Below, one piece after another: positions 7,884 through 15,086 of a stretch of 64,000 nt of DNA. The DNA comes from an uncultured Flavobacteriales bacterium (GTDB taxonomy: Bacteria; Bacteroidota; Bacteroidia; Flavobacteriales_E; Vicingaceae). How positions within the stretch are numbered: position 1 is the first letter of the stretch; every line of letters begins with the position of its first letter. Position numbers and translations under genes: made by a program. The stretch covers positions 39,237-103,236 of the forward strand of contig CALCHN010000066.1 of the NCBI GenBank assembly GCA_937901255.1. The letters are read 5' to 3'. The notes below the pieces were generated by a model that saw only the letters and a program-made list of their open reading frames with translations, was not told the origin of the DNA and searched no databases.

Positions 7884-8248
7884 TTTGTAGGAATTTTTTG
7901 AATTTCATATTCTTCTAAAGAATAATTGATAAGCCTGTATATACCAACTTCAAAATATGCTACTCCCTTATCTGTCATTTTTTTGTTTTTAAGGTAATTT
8001 TTATCAAATCCTATTTGATCTAATGTTGTTTTATATACTTTACGAACGCCATTAGAATAAATATCGTCTAATATTTTTATATTCTTTTTGTAGTTTTTCT
8101 GCCATTCAATTTCATCTGCATTTTCATGCATAAACTTGATATAATTCGCCCTGTTTTTACAATTTAAAGAACAATAAATTTTCTTACTGTTTTTTCTTGG
8201 GAAATCTTTGTCGCATTCTGGGTTTTGACAGTTGGTGTTTTGTGCCAT
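7880..8248 (-). CDS. Small zinc-ribbon-type hypothetical protein
   Basis: A 122-residue protein. Cysteines at 7, 12, 26 and 30 form a C-x4-C-x13-C-x3-C array typical of short zinc-binding treble-clef or ribbon knuckles, and the context KIYCSLNCKNRANY resembles the DUF2116-like/small Zn-ribbon proteins of Bacteroidota islands. The C-terminal half (GVRKVYKTTLDQIG... ) is a separate alpha/beta region. It is encoded immediately after the HTH gene (2-base gap). It is likely a small nucleic-acid-binding protein of the element. Exact role unknown. Confidence 0.45.
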   Translation of the reverse strand: MAQNTNCQNPECDKDFPRKNSKKIYCSLNCKNRANYIKFMHENADEIEWQKNYKKNIKILDDIYSNGVRKVYKTTLDQIGFDKNYLKNKKMTDKGVAYFEVGIYRLINYSLEEYEIQKIPTK

Positions 8249-8250
8249 AA

Positions 8251-8478
8251 TTAGGGAGTTATAACGTTATTGTTAAGTAGTTGAATTATATCTTCTAAAC
8301 GATAATATACTGTTCTGCCAATCTTAGAGATTGAGATGTTGTGTTTTCTATGAAATTCACATATAGCAGTTGATTTTAGATTTAAAAATGCCTGAATTTC
8401 TTTTCTAGGTATCCAGCCGTTAAGGCTTTTTGACGTGAGATCGTTGAGTTGGTGTTCAGTGGTGTTTTTTTGTTGCAT
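8251..8478 (-). CDS. Excisionase-like helix-turn-helix protein
   Basis: A 75-residue protein when started at the ATG at 8478 (MQQKNTTEHQ); an upstream ATG at 8520 would add a hydrophobic N-terminus unlike this family. WIPRKEIQAFLNLKSTAICEF is a winged helix-turn-helix of the MerR/excisionase (HTH_17) type, and GRTVYYRLEDIIQLL is its typical wing plus last helix. Such proteins act as recombination directionality factors or regulators next to Bacteroidota tyrosine integrases, as here, with one gene between. Confidence 0.7.
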   Translation of the reverse strand: MQQKNTTEHQLNDLTSKSLNGWIPRKEIQAFLNLKSTAICEFHRKHNISISKIGRTVYYRLEDIIQLLNNNVITP

Positions 8479-8544
8479 TTTTTTAGTTTGATTATTAATT
8501 ATCAAAACTAAAAAAAGCAAAAAAATATATAGTGAATTAAAAAG

Positions 8545-9405
8545 TTACGAAAACCAGTTTCTGACTACTTTTGATTTGTAATTTTTCAAATTATTTTTGT
8601 AGTCAACTTCTATAAAAGTTTCATCATCATCCTTATAATGTTCTTTATCATAAGAGATAGCTTTCAAAAGATCATATAAGGCAACATAAAATTCTGTTTC
8701 GTTAAAATCTTCTTTTAAGAAATTCTGATTTAGTTCTTTTATATAATTAATAAGTGGTTGATAAACTAATTTATGAGGATGACTAAAGTATTTACCTAAT
8801 GCAAATTCAAAAGATTTTGGTAATCCAGGTACAAGATCTTTTATTTCGTTAAATTGTTGTTCTAGAAATTGTAGTAAAAGGTGAAATAACTTATCCTCTT
8901 TTTTCGGGCGTTTTACATTTTCTTTTAATTGACGTTTTGTTTTTTTTACCAAACTATCAAAATCATATTTTAAGTTATAACGCTCTTTGTTTTTACTATA
9001 AATAGCTTCTAGCAAAATTTTATTAAACAAATAACATAAGGAATAACTATAAAAATAACCTAAGATAGCACTCTTCTTAAAATAAAAAATGGTGTGCTGA
9101 TTTAATGAATCGATAACATTAATTATTTCATCTAAACTTATAAGCTTTTTTTTTAGTTTTTTATCTACTAAAATCTTTTCGAAATAATCTTCTTTTACTT
9201 CATTTTTATATAAACCAAAAATAGCAGTAGTTTGAATGTAAAACAACAATCTAAAATCAATTTCTTCTTTATTTACTTCTTGTAAATTATGTTTAAAATT
9301 ATATAAAGCGTTTGTAAAATCAGTTTTATGATTAGTTGTTAAAATTTCAACTGCTTTTTCATCTTTTTTTATCAGTTTTGCTTTTAACTCAAGAAGATGT
9401 TCCAT
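8545..9405 (-). CDS. Hypothetical protein of the integration module
   Basis: A 286-residue soluble, helix-rich and Lys-rich protein. No motif is recognised. It sits 11 bases downstream of the integrase and 66 bases before the HTH gene, the place occupied by RteC-type regulators in Bacteroidota elements, and it has a similar length, but its sequence does not convincingly match RteC. A regulatory or recombination accessory role is an inference from context only. Confidence 0.5.
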   Translation of the reverse strand: MEHLLELKAKLIKKDEKAVEILTTNHKTDFTNALYNFKHNLQEVNKEEIDFRLLFYIQTTAIFGLYKNEVKEDYFEKILVDKKLKKKLISLDEIINVIDSLNQHTIFYFKKSAILGYFYSYSLCYLFNKILLEAIYSKNKERYNLKYDFDSLVKKTKRQLKENVKRPKKEDKLFHLLLQFLEQQFNEIKDLVPGLPKSFEFALGKYFSHPHKLVYQPLINYIKELNQNFLKEDFNETEFYVALYDLLKAISYDKEHYKDDDETFIEVDYKNNLKNYKSKVVRNWFS

Positions 9406-9416
9406 TTGTTGTTAGT

Positions 9417-10661
9417 TTATATTTGTAACGATTTTACATTAATTAAAAGTGAATCAAAATAATCATCCAATTTACGTTTAATTTCTATAAATGTTTTTGA
9501 TTCAATAGCATAATAAACAGCATCTATAATACCAAATGTAGAATGTCCCATTAATGTTTTAACTTCAACCTCTTCATATATGCCGGCATGCTTTAAAGAT
9601 TGTCTAAAAAACCTTCTTGCATGGTAGGTAGTTAGTGGGTAAGGAAAGTTAGCTAATGCACCAATAATTTTAAGTTTTTTATTCACCTCGTTTAAGCATT
9701 TTTTAGGAACTAAGGTATCTAAAATTTGAACATCAGGGTGATTTTCGTATTTCGCCATAATTTCAAGCACTTTTTTAGGTAAAAATTGCTGTACTACTCC
9801 ATTAGTTTTTACCCTTCTATAATCAAGAAAAAATAACCCATCAGCTTTATATAAAAGTTGGCTTCTTTTTACCTCAAATAAATCACCAAAAGCCAAGCCT
9901 GTTAAGCACATTAAATTGAAGATGTCTATATATAATTCTAGGTTCTTAAAATTATATAAATTTATATGGTTGATATTATAAAAATGTATAGACTCTATTC
10001 TGGTTTGTTCCGAACGTGTAAACCTTATGTTTATACGTTTAAACGGATTCATTCTTATTATATCTTCTTCATATTTTCGTTCGAAAAATGGTTTTACGTT
10101 TTTCAATACACTTTGGGCAGAAACATACATCATTTTATTTGTTAAATAAGTCTTAAATCCATTAGCATGTTGAGGAGTGAAATTTTCTAGTTCAATTTTA
10201 TATAAAGATCCTTGTTCTAAATATGTTTTAAAATGATTAAAAGATTTTCGATAGTTCTTTTTAGTTCCTGTTGTTAAATTAGGGTTGTTATAAATTTCAT
10301 TTTCTAAATAATCGATATAATGAGAGATTAATGGTTTTTCCTTTTTCTTAGTTTTTCTTTCCAGCAAAATGTCTCTTATCTCTTTTGCCGTTAATTTATG
10401 AAATGAATCACGTTTTATAATTTTTAATTCTCGAAAGTTTTTATTGATTAACGCAATTATTTCATTGTACTCAGGCAAAATATTTGCAAAACGTTCTTCT
10501 TTAGCATTCCATTTTTTTAGTTGTTCAGAAGTAACACCATCAATTTCTGTAATTAAACCTTCTGCTTTACTACAGTTATGAATAACTCTAATATATACAG
10601 GATGTAAGTTAGAGAGTTTATTGACTTCTTTTTTAATGATTACTTTTTTTGTTGTTTTCAT
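9417..10661 (-). CDS. Tyrosine-type site-specific recombinase (integrase)
   Basis: A 414-residue integrase of the Bacteroidota type with an N-terminal arm-binding region, a SAM-like core-binding domain (about 110-210) and a C-terminal catalytic domain. Catalytic signatures are K285, HARRFF at 347-352 (HxxR), GH at 372-373 and the nucleophilic Tyr at 383 or 384 (AVYYAI). The first catalytic Arg position reads TGLAFGD (254-260) rather than TGLRxxD, an Ala variant common in integrases of this phylum. Its 5' end faces the tRNA-Lys gene, about 170 bases away, the usual arrangement for an element inserted at a tRNA 3' end. Confidence 0.9.
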   Translation of the reverse strand: MKTTKKVIIKKEVNKLSNLHPVYIRVIHNCSKAEGLITEIDGVTSEQLKKWNAKEERFANILPEYNEIIALINKNFRELKIIKRDSFHKLTAKEIRDILLERKTKKKEKPLISHYIDYLENEIYNNPNLTTGTKKNYRKSFNHFKTYLEQGSLYKIELENFTPQHANGFKTYLTNKMMYVSAQSVLKNVKPFFERKYEEDIIRMNPFKRINIRFTRSEQTRIESIHFYNINHINLYNFKNLELYIDIFNLMCLTGLAFGDLFEVKRSQLLYKADGLFFLDYRRVKTNGVVQQFLPKKVLEIMAKYENHPDVQILDTLVPKKCLNEVNKKLKIIGALANFPYPLTTYHARRFFRQSLKHAGIYEEVEVKTLMGHSTFGIIDAVYYAIESKTFIEIKRKLDDYFDSLLINVKSLQI

Positions 10662-10669
10662 AGCTTTGA

Positions 10670-10735
10670 TTTTTAGTGATTTATAATTTTTAGTGAAATT
10701 CTGAAGTTTTAGTGAAATATCAGTGAATTAAAAAC
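10670..10735. repeat. Short direct repeats TTTTAGTGA in the integrase upstream region
   Basis: The motif TTTTTAGTGA or TTTTAGTGAA occurs three times within 66 bases, with a further CAGTGAA copy, between the integrase start and the tRNA terminator. Such clustered short direct repeats are what integrase or excisionase arm sites look like. They may also be part of the integrase promoter. Confidence 0.4.
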
Positions 10736-10772
10736 ACACGAAAAAACGAAATGAAATGAAACTTTTTGAAAC

Positions 10773-10808
10773 AAAAAAAACCTAATGACTTGAAAATCAT
10801 TAGGTTTT
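10773..10808 (-). terminator. Rho-independent terminator downstream of tRNA-Lys
   Basis: Arms AAAACCTAATGA (10777-10788) and TCATTAGGTTTT (10797-10808) pair perfectly over 12 bp with an 8-base loop. Read on the minus strand, the hairpin is followed by a run of eight T. It lies 23 bases past the tRNA 3' end. Confidence 0.8.
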
Positions 10809-10830
10809 GAAATGAAGTGAAATATGTTTG

Positions 10831-10903
10831 TGACCTGGCTGGGATTCGAACCCAGGACCCCTTCATTAAAAGTGAAATGCTCTACCAGCTGAGCTACCAA
10901 GTC
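10831..10903 (-). tRNA. tRNA-Lys (anticodon TTT)
   Basis: Read on the minus strand it folds into a full cloverleaf of 73 bases. The acceptor stem GACTTGG pairs with CCAGGTC (one G-T wobble) and is followed by discriminator A. The D loop contains AGCTCAGCTGGTAGAGC, the anticodon loop is CTTTTAA giving anticodon TTT, and the T arm contains GGTTCGAATCC. CCA is not encoded. The 3' end faces the integrase island, so this tRNA is the likely integration target. Confidence 0.95.
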
Positions 10904-10920
10904 GTCCTAAAAAAGGAGTG

Positions 10921-10928
10921 CAAATATA
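10921..10928 (-). promoter_or_regulatory. TAnnTTTG element for tRNA-Lys
   Basis: On the minus strand the sequence reads TATATTTG, an exact match to the Bacteroidota minus-7 consensus, 17 bases before the tRNA 5' end, the distance expected for a short tRNA precursor leader. Confidence 0.7.
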
Positions 10929-11002
10929 GCAGTGTATTTTTTATAAAAAAAGAATATCATAGTTTTTTTTAACCTTTTTTTTCAAAGGGTTGATTAACAG
11001 TT

Positions 11003-12166
11003 TTATTCTATGATGGGACAACGCTCAAAAGGCTTGTTTCTATCAAATAAATACCGATAAGTATGGTAGGTTCTATACACTTCTGCATCTAAATCCTTCG
11101 CAATTCGTAACATTTTTGGATTAAAATCGCCTATCCATGTCAAAACCGTTTGTTTATATCGCTTTTCTTTCAATAAACTTTCATGCGTCCATTTAATCAT
11201 AGCACCATCAACACCCTTCCCCTGAAAACGTTTAGCAATTCCAAAAACAATACCTACCATGGTTTCTGGTGGATGTACCATTTTATGGTAAAGAAATTTA
11301 AGTTTTCCCCACCAGTTTAAGTTGCCATTTACATATTGAAACAGCTCGTTTAATTCCGGAATATTAATGTAGAAAGCAATAGGTTTGTTTTTATAGTAAA
11401 CAAAAATCATGATGGAAGGATCATAAATGGGTTTTAAGTTCTGCATAATTTTTCGGGAAGTAGCCGTAGTCATCTCCTTAAAATTATCATGACTTGCCCA
11501 AGCACTATTGTAAACCGTATTAAAATTATCTGCAATTTCATTTAAGCTAAGTTCCTTTACATTAGCAATAGTGTAATTGCCATCAGCTAAAATACGTTCA
11601 CTTTTATCTTCAAAAACTTGTTGGGTAGGCACTCCAATAGAACGCTTAAACATAAATTGTTGGTAATAGGTTTTAAAACCATATTCCTCAAACAATTGTT
11701 GGTAGTAGGGAGGATTGTAATTCATCCCATAACTATTGGGATCGGTAAAATTTTCAACCAATAAACCCCAAAACATGTTTTTCTCACCAAAATTAATAGG
11801 ACCATCCATTGCTTCCATATTGTGTTTTAACAACCAATTTTTAGCAGTATCAAACAATGTTGTTGCAGCTTCTTTATTATCAATACACTCAAAAAAACCA
11901 ACGCCACCAGTAGGCTGTTCGTTACTTTCAGTGGTTTCAAAATTGATGAAAGCAGCAATTCTACCAATTACTTCATTAGTGTTATTAAATAGTAGCCAAC
12001 GTGTTATTTTTCCGTTAGCATGTGCTTTATTTTTAGAGGGGTCAAAAACTTTCTCAACATCTTGTTTAATGTGAGGAATCCAGTTTTTATCGTTTTTATA
12101 TATAGAGTAGGGAAGTTGGTGGAATTGTTGAATTAATTTATTGGTGGTAACTTCTTTTATTATCAT
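11003..12166 (-). CDS. GNAT-like N-acetyltransferase family protein
   Basis: A 387-residue cytoplasmic protein. The C-terminal half has the beta-alpha pattern of GNAT enzymes, including VGIVFGIAKRFQGKGVDGAMIKW near 295-325, where FQGKGVDGAM corresponds to the acetyl-CoA pyrophosphate loop (Q/R-x-x-G-x-G/A). The N-terminal part (IYKNDKNWIPHIKQDVEKVFDP) is typical of a long GNAT-like family in Bacteroidota. The substrate is unknown. It is a stand-alone minus-strand gene with a perfect TATTTTTG element 30 bases upstream. Confidence 0.65.
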   Translation of the reverse strand: MIIKEVTTNKLIQQFHQLPYSIYKNDKNWIPHIKQDVEKVFDPSKNKAHANGKITRWLLFNNTNEVIGRIAAFINFETTESNEQPTGGVGFFECIDNKEAATTLFDTAKNWLLKHNMEAMDGPINFGEKNMFWGLLVENFTDPNSYGMNYNPPYYQQLFEEYGFKTYYQQFMFKRSIGVPTQQVFEDKSERILADGNYTIANVKELSLNEIADNFNTVYNSAWASHDNFKEMTTATSRKIMQNLKPIYDPSIMIFVYYKNKPIAFYINIPELNELFQYVNGNLNWWGKLKFLYHKMVHPPETMVGIVFGIAKRFQGKGVDGAMIKWTHESLLKEKRYKQTVLTWIGDFNPKMLRIAKDLDAEVYRTYHTYRYLFDRNKPFERCPIIE

Positions 12167-12195
12167 GCTTCACGTTTGCTTTTAGTTAACAACCT

Positions 12196-12203
12196 CAAAA
12201 ATA
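12196..12203 (-). promoter_or_regulatory. TAnnTTTG element for the GNAT gene
   Basis: The minus strand reads TATTTTTG, exact to consensus, 30 bases before the start at 12166. No good TTG minus-33 element is visible. The remainder of the 12167-12367 gap shows no gene. Confidence 0.55.
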
Positions 12204-12367
12204 CTTAATATAAATAAGATTTTTTAGACTAAAATTAAAACTAATCTATGTGGTTAAATAATTATTCTTTATAGATGTACTTTAATTAATTGTTATCAAC
12301 TATTTTTAATTTGTTTTGCCAATAATGATATAAGTAATAAATTAGCCGTTATAAAAATAATCAGTTT

Positions 12368-13174
12368 ATGGTAGAGAAAGTAGTTATTATAACAGGAGCA
12401 TCATCAGGAATAGGAAAAGCTTGTGCCATTCGTTTTGCAAAGGAAAATGTTGCCATTGTAATTGCTGCCCGAAACACAGAAAATTTGCGTGTTACTGCTG
12501 AAGAACTGAAGCCATATACTCCTTATGTTTTGCAGGTGGCTTGCGATGTGGCTAAAAAAGAAGATTGTGAAAGATTGATTGAAGAAACCATTAAAGCATT
12601 CGGAAGGATTGATGTGTTGATTAATAATGCAGGCATTTCTATGCGTGCTTTGTTTAATGAAATGGATGTTGAAGTACTTGAAAAAGTGATGAACATTAAC
12701 TTTTATGGTACAGTTTACTGCACCAAATATGCCTTGCCTTATTTGTTACAATCTAAAGGAACAGTTGTTGGCGTATCTTCTATTGCTGGTTTTGTAGGCT
12801 TACCTGCCAGAACAGGTTATTCAGCATCAAAATTTGCCATGCAAGGATTTTTAGAAGCTTTGCGTACAGAAAATTTAAAAACGGGCTTAAAGGTACTTAT
12901 TGCTTGTCCCGGATTTACCTCTTCTAATATTAGAAATACAGCTTTATCTGCTGATGGAAATGCTCAAAAAGAATCTCCACGAGATGAATCTAAAATGATG
13001 ACTTCAGAAGAAGTGGCAGAAGAGATTTACAAAGCAGTAGCCAAGAAGAAACAACGGTTAATCCTAACTTTTGAAGGAAAAATGGCGGTATTTTTAAGTA
13101 AATTCTTTCCAAAACTAATTAGTAAATTAGTGTATAATAAAATGGCTCAAGAGCCTAATAGTCCTATTAAGTAA
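12368..13174 (+). CDS. Short-chain dehydrogenase/reductase (SDR) family oxidoreductase
   Basis: A 268-residue classical SDR. The cofactor loop TGASSGIG is at 9-16, NNAG follows near 89-92, the catalytic Ser is in GVSSIAG near 138, and the YSASKFA motif (Tyr and Lys) is near 152-158. The basic residue in AARNTENL after the second strand favours NADP(H). The closest usual annotation is a 3-oxoacyl-ACP or generic SDR reductase; the C-terminal hydrophobic stretch (MAVFLSKFFPKLISKLV) is typical of the DltE/YqjQ-like subgroup. The following MOSC gene begins 7 bases downstream, so the two form an operon. Confidence 0.85.
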   Translation: MVEKVVIITGASSGIGKACAIRFAKENVAIVIAARNTENLRVTAEELKPYTPYVLQVACDVAKKEDCERLIEETIKAFGRIDVLINNAGISMRALFNEMDVEVLEKVMNINFYGTVYCTKYALPYLLQSKGTVVGVSSIAGFVGLPARTGYSASKFAMQGFLEALRTENLKTGLKVLIACPGFTSSNIRNTALSADGNAQKESPRDESKMMTSEEVAEEIYKAVAKKKQRLILTFEGKMAVFLSKFFPKLISKLVYNKMAQEPNSPIK

Positions 13175-13181
13175 TGTTGTA

Positions 13182-13817
13182 ATGCAAGTGCTTTCTTTAA
13201 ATATAAGTGAACCTCAAACCATCGTTGTTAATGGAAAAGAAGAACAAACGGGGTACTTTAAAAAAGCGATTAATGAGCCTATCTTTTTAGGAAAAACTGA
13301 TGTGCAGAATGATAGTGTTATAGATAGAATACATCATGGAGGAGAGGACAAAGCTTGTTATTTGTACGGATATAATCATTATGCTTTTTGGATAGAGCAA
13401 TATCCTAAGTTGGAGGCAGACTTTGGTTTGTTTGGAGAAAACATCACCCTCGAATTTTTAGATGAAGCTGCATTAAAAATAGGAGCAGTTTTTCAAATAG
13501 GAGAGGCTGAAATTCAGATTACTCAACCTCGCCAACCTTGTTATAAAATGGGTATTAGATTTAACAATCAAAAAGTAGTAAAGCAATTTAGATTGGCAGC
13601 TTTTCCGGGAATTTATGTTAGAGTGTTAAAAGAAGGAAAAGTACAAAAAGGAGATGTACTTACATTAATTGATAATCCGGAAAATGAACTAAGTGTTTTA
13701 GAGGTTTATCGCTTAATTTACAGTAAAAAACCAAGTAAAGATAAATTGGCAAAAGCAATGGAAAGTCCTTACTTAGCGGATAGCTTGAAAAAATATATAG
13801 TCAATAAATTTAAGTAA
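13182..13817 (+). CDS. MOSC domain-containing protein (YiiM-like)
   Basis: A 211-residue protein. HHGGEDKACYLY near 46-57 and QPRQPCYKMG near 118-127, with the invariant Cys, are the hallmarks of the MOSC fold (molybdenum cofactor sulfurase C-terminal domain). The C-terminal extension (LIYSKKPSKDKLAKAM) matches the YiiM-type subfamily, which reduces N-hydroxylated base analogues in E. coli. Co-transcribed with the SDR gene. It is followed by the cloverleaf-like repeat at 13893. Confidence 0.85.
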   Translation: MQVLSLNISEPQTIVVNGKEEQTGYFKKAINEPIFLGKTDVQNDSVIDRIHHGGEDKACYLYGYNHYAFWIEQYPKLEADFGLFGENITLEFLDEAALKIGAVFQIGEAEIQITQPRQPCYKMGIRFNNQKVVKQFRLAAFPGIYVRVLKEGKVQKGDVLTLIDNPENELSVLEVYRLIYSKKPSKDKLAKAMESPYLADSLKKYIVNKFK

Positions 13818-13892
13818 GTTGCTTTTTTAGAAAATCTTAACTATAAAAGTAAGTTCAAGTTTTTCTGGTAAGAAAAGTTTCTTTGAATTATT

Positions 13893-13966
13893 TTAACTCT
13901 CCCCCTAACCCCTCTCTTTAAAGAGAGGGGGAAAAGTTATCGTATGATAACTAGGGGGTGAGTTAA
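13893..13966. repeat. Cloverleaf-like palindromic repeat, copy 1
   Basis: The ends TTAACTC and GAGTTAA are inverted and continue as a G/C-rich outer stem (CCCCCTA with TAGGGGG). Inside are two perfect hairpins: one with arms CCCCTCTCTTT and AAAGAGAGGGG, the other AGTTATC-GTAT-GATAACT. A second copy in the opposite orientation lies at 58679-58749. This is a dispersed intergenic element of REP or MITE type with no coding capacity. Confidence 0.8.
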
Positions 13967-13990
13967 GAATAGAATATATTTCGTTAAACC

Positions 13991-14350
13991 ATGAACATAG
14001 AAGAATATAGAACATATTGTATTAAAAAGAAAGGCGTTACAGAAAGCTTTCCTTTCGACCAAAACACATTGGTTTTTAAAGTAATGGGAAAAATGTTTGC
14101 TTTAGCTGATGTAGATAATTTTGAATCGATTAATTTAAAATGCGACCCCGAAAGAGCAGTTGAATTAAGAGAACAATACATGGGTGTTTTACCCGGTTAT
14201 CACATGAATAAACAACATTGGAATACTGTTTTGGTTGATGCAGATGTTAGTGATAAAATGTTGTATCAATTAATTGATGATTCTTACGCACTTATCGTAA
14301 AATCATTGACCAAAAAATTACAAAACGAATTATTAAATTTGAATCGTTAG
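13991..14350 (+). CDS. MmcQ/YjbR family protein
   Basis: A 119-residue protein of the MmcQ/YjbR fold (CyaY-like DNA-binding domain). The N-terminus EEYRTYCIKKKGVTESFPFD, then FKVMGKMFALADV, the LKCDPERAVELREQY helix and the MNKQHWNTVLVD strand follow the family pattern in order and at the usual length. The precise function in the cell is not established for the family. It is preceded by a palindromic repeat and a degenerate minus-7 element (TATATTTC) about 8 bases before the start, so it is probably monocistronic. Confidence 0.85.
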   Translation: MNIEEYRTYCIKKKGVTESFPFDQNTLVFKVMGKMFALADVDNFESINLKCDPERAVELREQYMGVLPGYHMNKQHWNTVLVDADVSDKMLYQLIDDSYALIVKSLTKKLQNELLNLNR

Positions 14351-14433
14351 CAGGATAAACGCATCATATTTTTTTAATTTTTTAAACATCTAAAGAGCTA
14401 CATTGGTCTGGTATTGGAGGTCTTGATTTTATG

Positions 14434-14459
14434 TTTCTTTTTGATTAAGCAAAAAGAAA
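14434..14459. repeat. Short inverted repeat in the 14351-14637 gap
   Basis: TTTCTTTTTG (14434-14443) and CAAAAAGAAA (14450-14459) pair perfectly with the loop ATTAAG. It could be a weak terminator for the gene ending at 14350, or a dispersed repeat. The rest of this 287-base gap has no gene, only the queD-like promoter near its end. Confidence 0.5.
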
Positions 14460-14588
14460 AAGTTAAAAGCCTCACAGTTCCTATTAACAAATGAATAAAA
14501 TTTACTGGCAAACTCACTACTTTATTAAGTTAGAAAGTTTATTGATTTGTTAAACTGGTGTGGTTACCCTAGAATAGTTGTCCATTAG

Positions 14589-14620
14589 TTGTTTCAATTC
14601 GTGGATTAATGATAATTTTG
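14589..14620 (+). promoter_or_regulatory. Promoter of the 6-pyruvoyl-tetrahydropterin synthase gene
   Basis: TTG at 14589-14591, a 21-base spacer and TAATTTTG at 14613-14620 match the Bacteroidota TTG/TAnnTTTG promoter. The ATG follows 18 bases after the element. Confidence 0.6.
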
Positions 14621-14637
14621 CCTAAAATTACCTTATT

Positions 14638-15078
14638 ATGTCAGTAATCAGAATTACCAAAGAATTTAAGTTTGAAATGGCTCATGCCTTACTAGGTTAT
14701 GATGGCCCATGTAAGAATATTCACGGACATTCATACAAATTAAATGTTACCGTTAAAGGAAAAATAAAAAATGGCACCTCAGATTCTGATGAAGGAATGG
14801 TAGTAGATTTTGGTATCATCAAAAAAATTGTAAATGATTTAATCGTTCATAAATACGACCATGCGTTGGTTTTAAATGAAAAAATGGACATAGATTTTAC
14901 GCAATTTGATTTTATGCCCAAATTGATTACAGTTCCATTTCAACCTACTTGCGAAAACCTGTTAATACATTATGCAACGTTAATTAAAACTCAATTACCT
15001 TCTAACATTACTTTACACAGCTTATTTTTAAGAGAAACACCTACCTCTTATGCAGAGTGGTTTGCAGCAGATAATTAA
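14638..15078 (+). CDS. queD: 6-carboxytetrahydropterin synthase / PTPS family protein
   Basis: A 146-residue member of the PTPS/QueD fold. The zinc ligands are the His in EMAHALL near 16 and the two in HGHSY near 29-31, and the catalytic Cys lies in GPCKNIHGH near 25. YDHALVLNE provides the Asp/His pair and LRETPTSYAEW the pterin-anchoring Glu. It converts dihydroneopterin triphosphate to 6-carboxytetrahydropterin in queuosine/7-deazaguanine synthesis, although PTPS activity cannot be excluded by sequence alone. No other queuosine genes are adjacent. It has its own promoter and converges with the MFS gene. Confidence 0.85.
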   Translation: MSVIRITKEFKFEMAHALLGYDGPCKNIHGHSYKLNVTVKGKIKNGTSDSDEGMVVDFGIIKKIVNDLIVHKYDHALVLNEKMDIDFTQFDFMPKLITVPFQPTCENLLIHYATLIKTQLPSNITLHSLFLRETPTSYAEWFAADN

Positions 15079-15086
15079 AAAACACT

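Noticed and set aside
8545..9405. Naming the protein after the integrase as RteC
   Set aside because: Length and place fit, but the sequence does not show the RteC C-terminal pattern, so it is left as unknown.
1..10700. A second attachment site (copy of the tRNA-Lys 3' end) inside the island
   Set aside because: I scanned for the T-arm phrase and the tRNA terminator stem and saw no other copy; the far end must lie outside the window.
10709..10900. 63-residue open frame on the minus strand
   Set aside because: It overlaps the tRNA-Lys gene and its terminator and reads through them, so it is a chance frame.
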